Below, piece after piece: positions 5,557-6,389 of a stretch of 6,389 nt of DNA. The stretch is from positions 1-6,389 of the forward strand of contig JAGDAL010000277.1 of NCBI GenBank assembly GCA_017959525.1. The letters run 5' to 3'. Below the pieces are notes generated by a model. The model was not told the origin of the DNA. It was given only the letters and a program-made list of their open reading frames with translations, and made no database searches. Both the position numbers and the translations under genes were made by a program. This DNA comes from Lachnospiraceae bacterium (GTDB taxonomy: Bacteria; Bacillota; Clostridia; Lachnospirales; Lachnospiraceae). The first letter of the stretch is position 1; the number at the start of each line of letters is the position of its first letter.

Positions 5557-6389
5557 TTTGACCCAGAATACAAAGGATGCGCCACTTTTAGAGGTGAAGC
5601 ACCTGAAGCAGTATTTTGATATTAACATGGGATTCTTCCAGACCAAGCCATTAAAGGCTGTGGATGACATCTCTTTTTCCATCCGTGAGGGTGAGACCTT
5701 AGGATTGGTAGGAGAGTCCGGATGCGGTAAGACCACCGCCGGACGATCCATCTTACAGTTGTACAAGCCAACGGCCGGTGAAATCATCTACCGTGGCAAG
5801 AAGATTGAAACCAAGGCGGACATCAAAGAGTTCCGTAAGAAAGCAACCATGGTGTTCCAGGATCCATATTCTTCCCTGGACCCACGTATGACGGTTGCGG
5901 ATATTATTGGAGAACCTCTAGATATCCATCACATGTATTCCTCCCAGGAGGAGCGCAGAGAACGCATCTTGACCTTGATGGAGCATGTAGGCTTAAACTC
6001 CGAGCATGCTGCCAGATATGCCCATGAGTTCTCCGGCGGACAGCGTCAGCGTGTCGGCATCGCAAGAGCCTTAGCCGTACGTCCGGACTTCATCGTCTGC
6101 GACGAGCCGGTATCTGCGTTGGACGTATCCATTCAGGCACAGGTCATCAACATGTTTGATGAATTACAGGAGAAGATGAATCTGACATACCTGTTCATCG
6201 CACATGACCTGTTGGTAGTAAGACATATTTCCGACCGCATTGCGGTTATGTATTTGGGACACATGGTAGAACTTGCAGATGCCAACGCTATTTATGAGCG
6301 TCCACTGCATCCGTACACCAAGGCATTGATTTCCGCGGTTCCGGTTCCGGATCCTAAGGTTGCCAAGGCCAACCAGCGTATCAGCTTGA
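5549..6389 (+). CDS. oppF: Oligopeptide/dipeptide ABC transporter ATPase, OppF/DppF type, 3' end cut by the window
   Basis: This is the second ATPase of the importer; 280 codons are visible and the frame is open at the edge. Family members are usually about 310-340 residues, so the missing part should be short. It starts at ATGAGTGA, sharing 8 nt with the end of oppD, which suggests coupled translation; AAGGGGG ends about 7 nt before the ATG. Walker A GESGCGKT is at 55-62, the Q-loop at Q104 (FQDPYSSLDP), the signature FSGGQ at 161-165, Walker B FIVCDE at 181-186 with E186, the D-loop SALD at 189-192, and the switch histidine at H219. The C-terminal extension starts at RPLHPYTKAL (251-260). 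The insertion NMGFFQTK (26-33) before the Walker A strand and the YSSLDP motif mark it as OppF rather than OppD. Any C-terminal cysteine motif lies outside the window. Confidence 0.96.
   Translation, partial: MSDLTQNTKDAPLLEVKHLKQYFDINMGFFQTKPLKAVDDISFSIREGETLGLVGESGCGKTTAGRSILQLYKPTAGEIIYRGKKIETKADIKEFRKKATMVFQDPYSSLDPRMTVADIIGEPLDIHHMYSSQEERRERILTLMEHVGLNSEHAARYAHEFSGGQRQRVGIARALAVRPDFIVCDEPVSALDVSIQAQVINMFDELQEKMNLTYLFIAHDLLVVRHISDRIAVMYLGHMVELADANAIYERPLHPYTKALISAVPVPDPKVAKANQRISL

Noticed and set aside
4813..5787. 324-codon open frame on the - strand across oppD and oppF
   Set aside because: It lies opposite two clearly coding ABC ATPase genes, its product has no recognisable domain, and it crosses the oppD-oppF junction. 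It is explained by the codon usage of the sense genes.

Overview
The window looks like chromosomal DNA of a motile, low-to-moderate GC Firmicute of class Clostridia, possibly Lachnospiraceae. This rests on strong AGGAGG-type ribosome binding sites, a TTG start, sigma-A-like promoter hexamers, and the style of the chemoreceptor and Opp proteins. The genus cannot be told from the sequence alone. All five genes lie on the + strand and none shows a frameshift or internal stop.

Layout. Bases 1-135 hold a probable promoter with an overlapping palindrome, and a leader hairpin. Bases 136-2169 encode a 677-residue membrane chemoreceptor (methyl-accepting chemotaxis protein) with a double-Cache-like extracellular sensor. 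A strong intrinsic terminator follows at 2192-2231. The 319-bp gap between genes (2170-2488) holds this terminator, an AT-rich hairpin, a second promoter with candidate operator sequences, and a roughly 125-nt leader. From 2489 to the right edge runs an oppBCDF-type operon: two permeases (OppB, OppC) and two ATPases (OppD, OppF). Its genes are 12 and 14 nt apart, and oppD and oppF overlap by 8 nt. oppF is cut by the window edge after 280 codons.

How they work together. OppB and OppC form the membrane channel of a peptide/nickel-family ABC importer, and OppD and OppF drive it with ATP. The substrate-binding lipoprotein (OppA) that would choose the substrate is not in the window; it may lie just downstream of oppF or elsewhere. 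The chemoreceptor is a separate transcription unit. It may sense a nutrient related to the transported substrate, but adjacency is the only evidence.

Overall this is an ordinary nutrient-sensing and uptake region. I see no previously undescribed system. The points worth a second look are regulatory: palindromes at both promoters, a CodY-box-like match between the opp promoter hexamers, and AT-rich hairpins. The cysteine pattern at the OppD C-terminus also suggests an iron-sulfur cluster.
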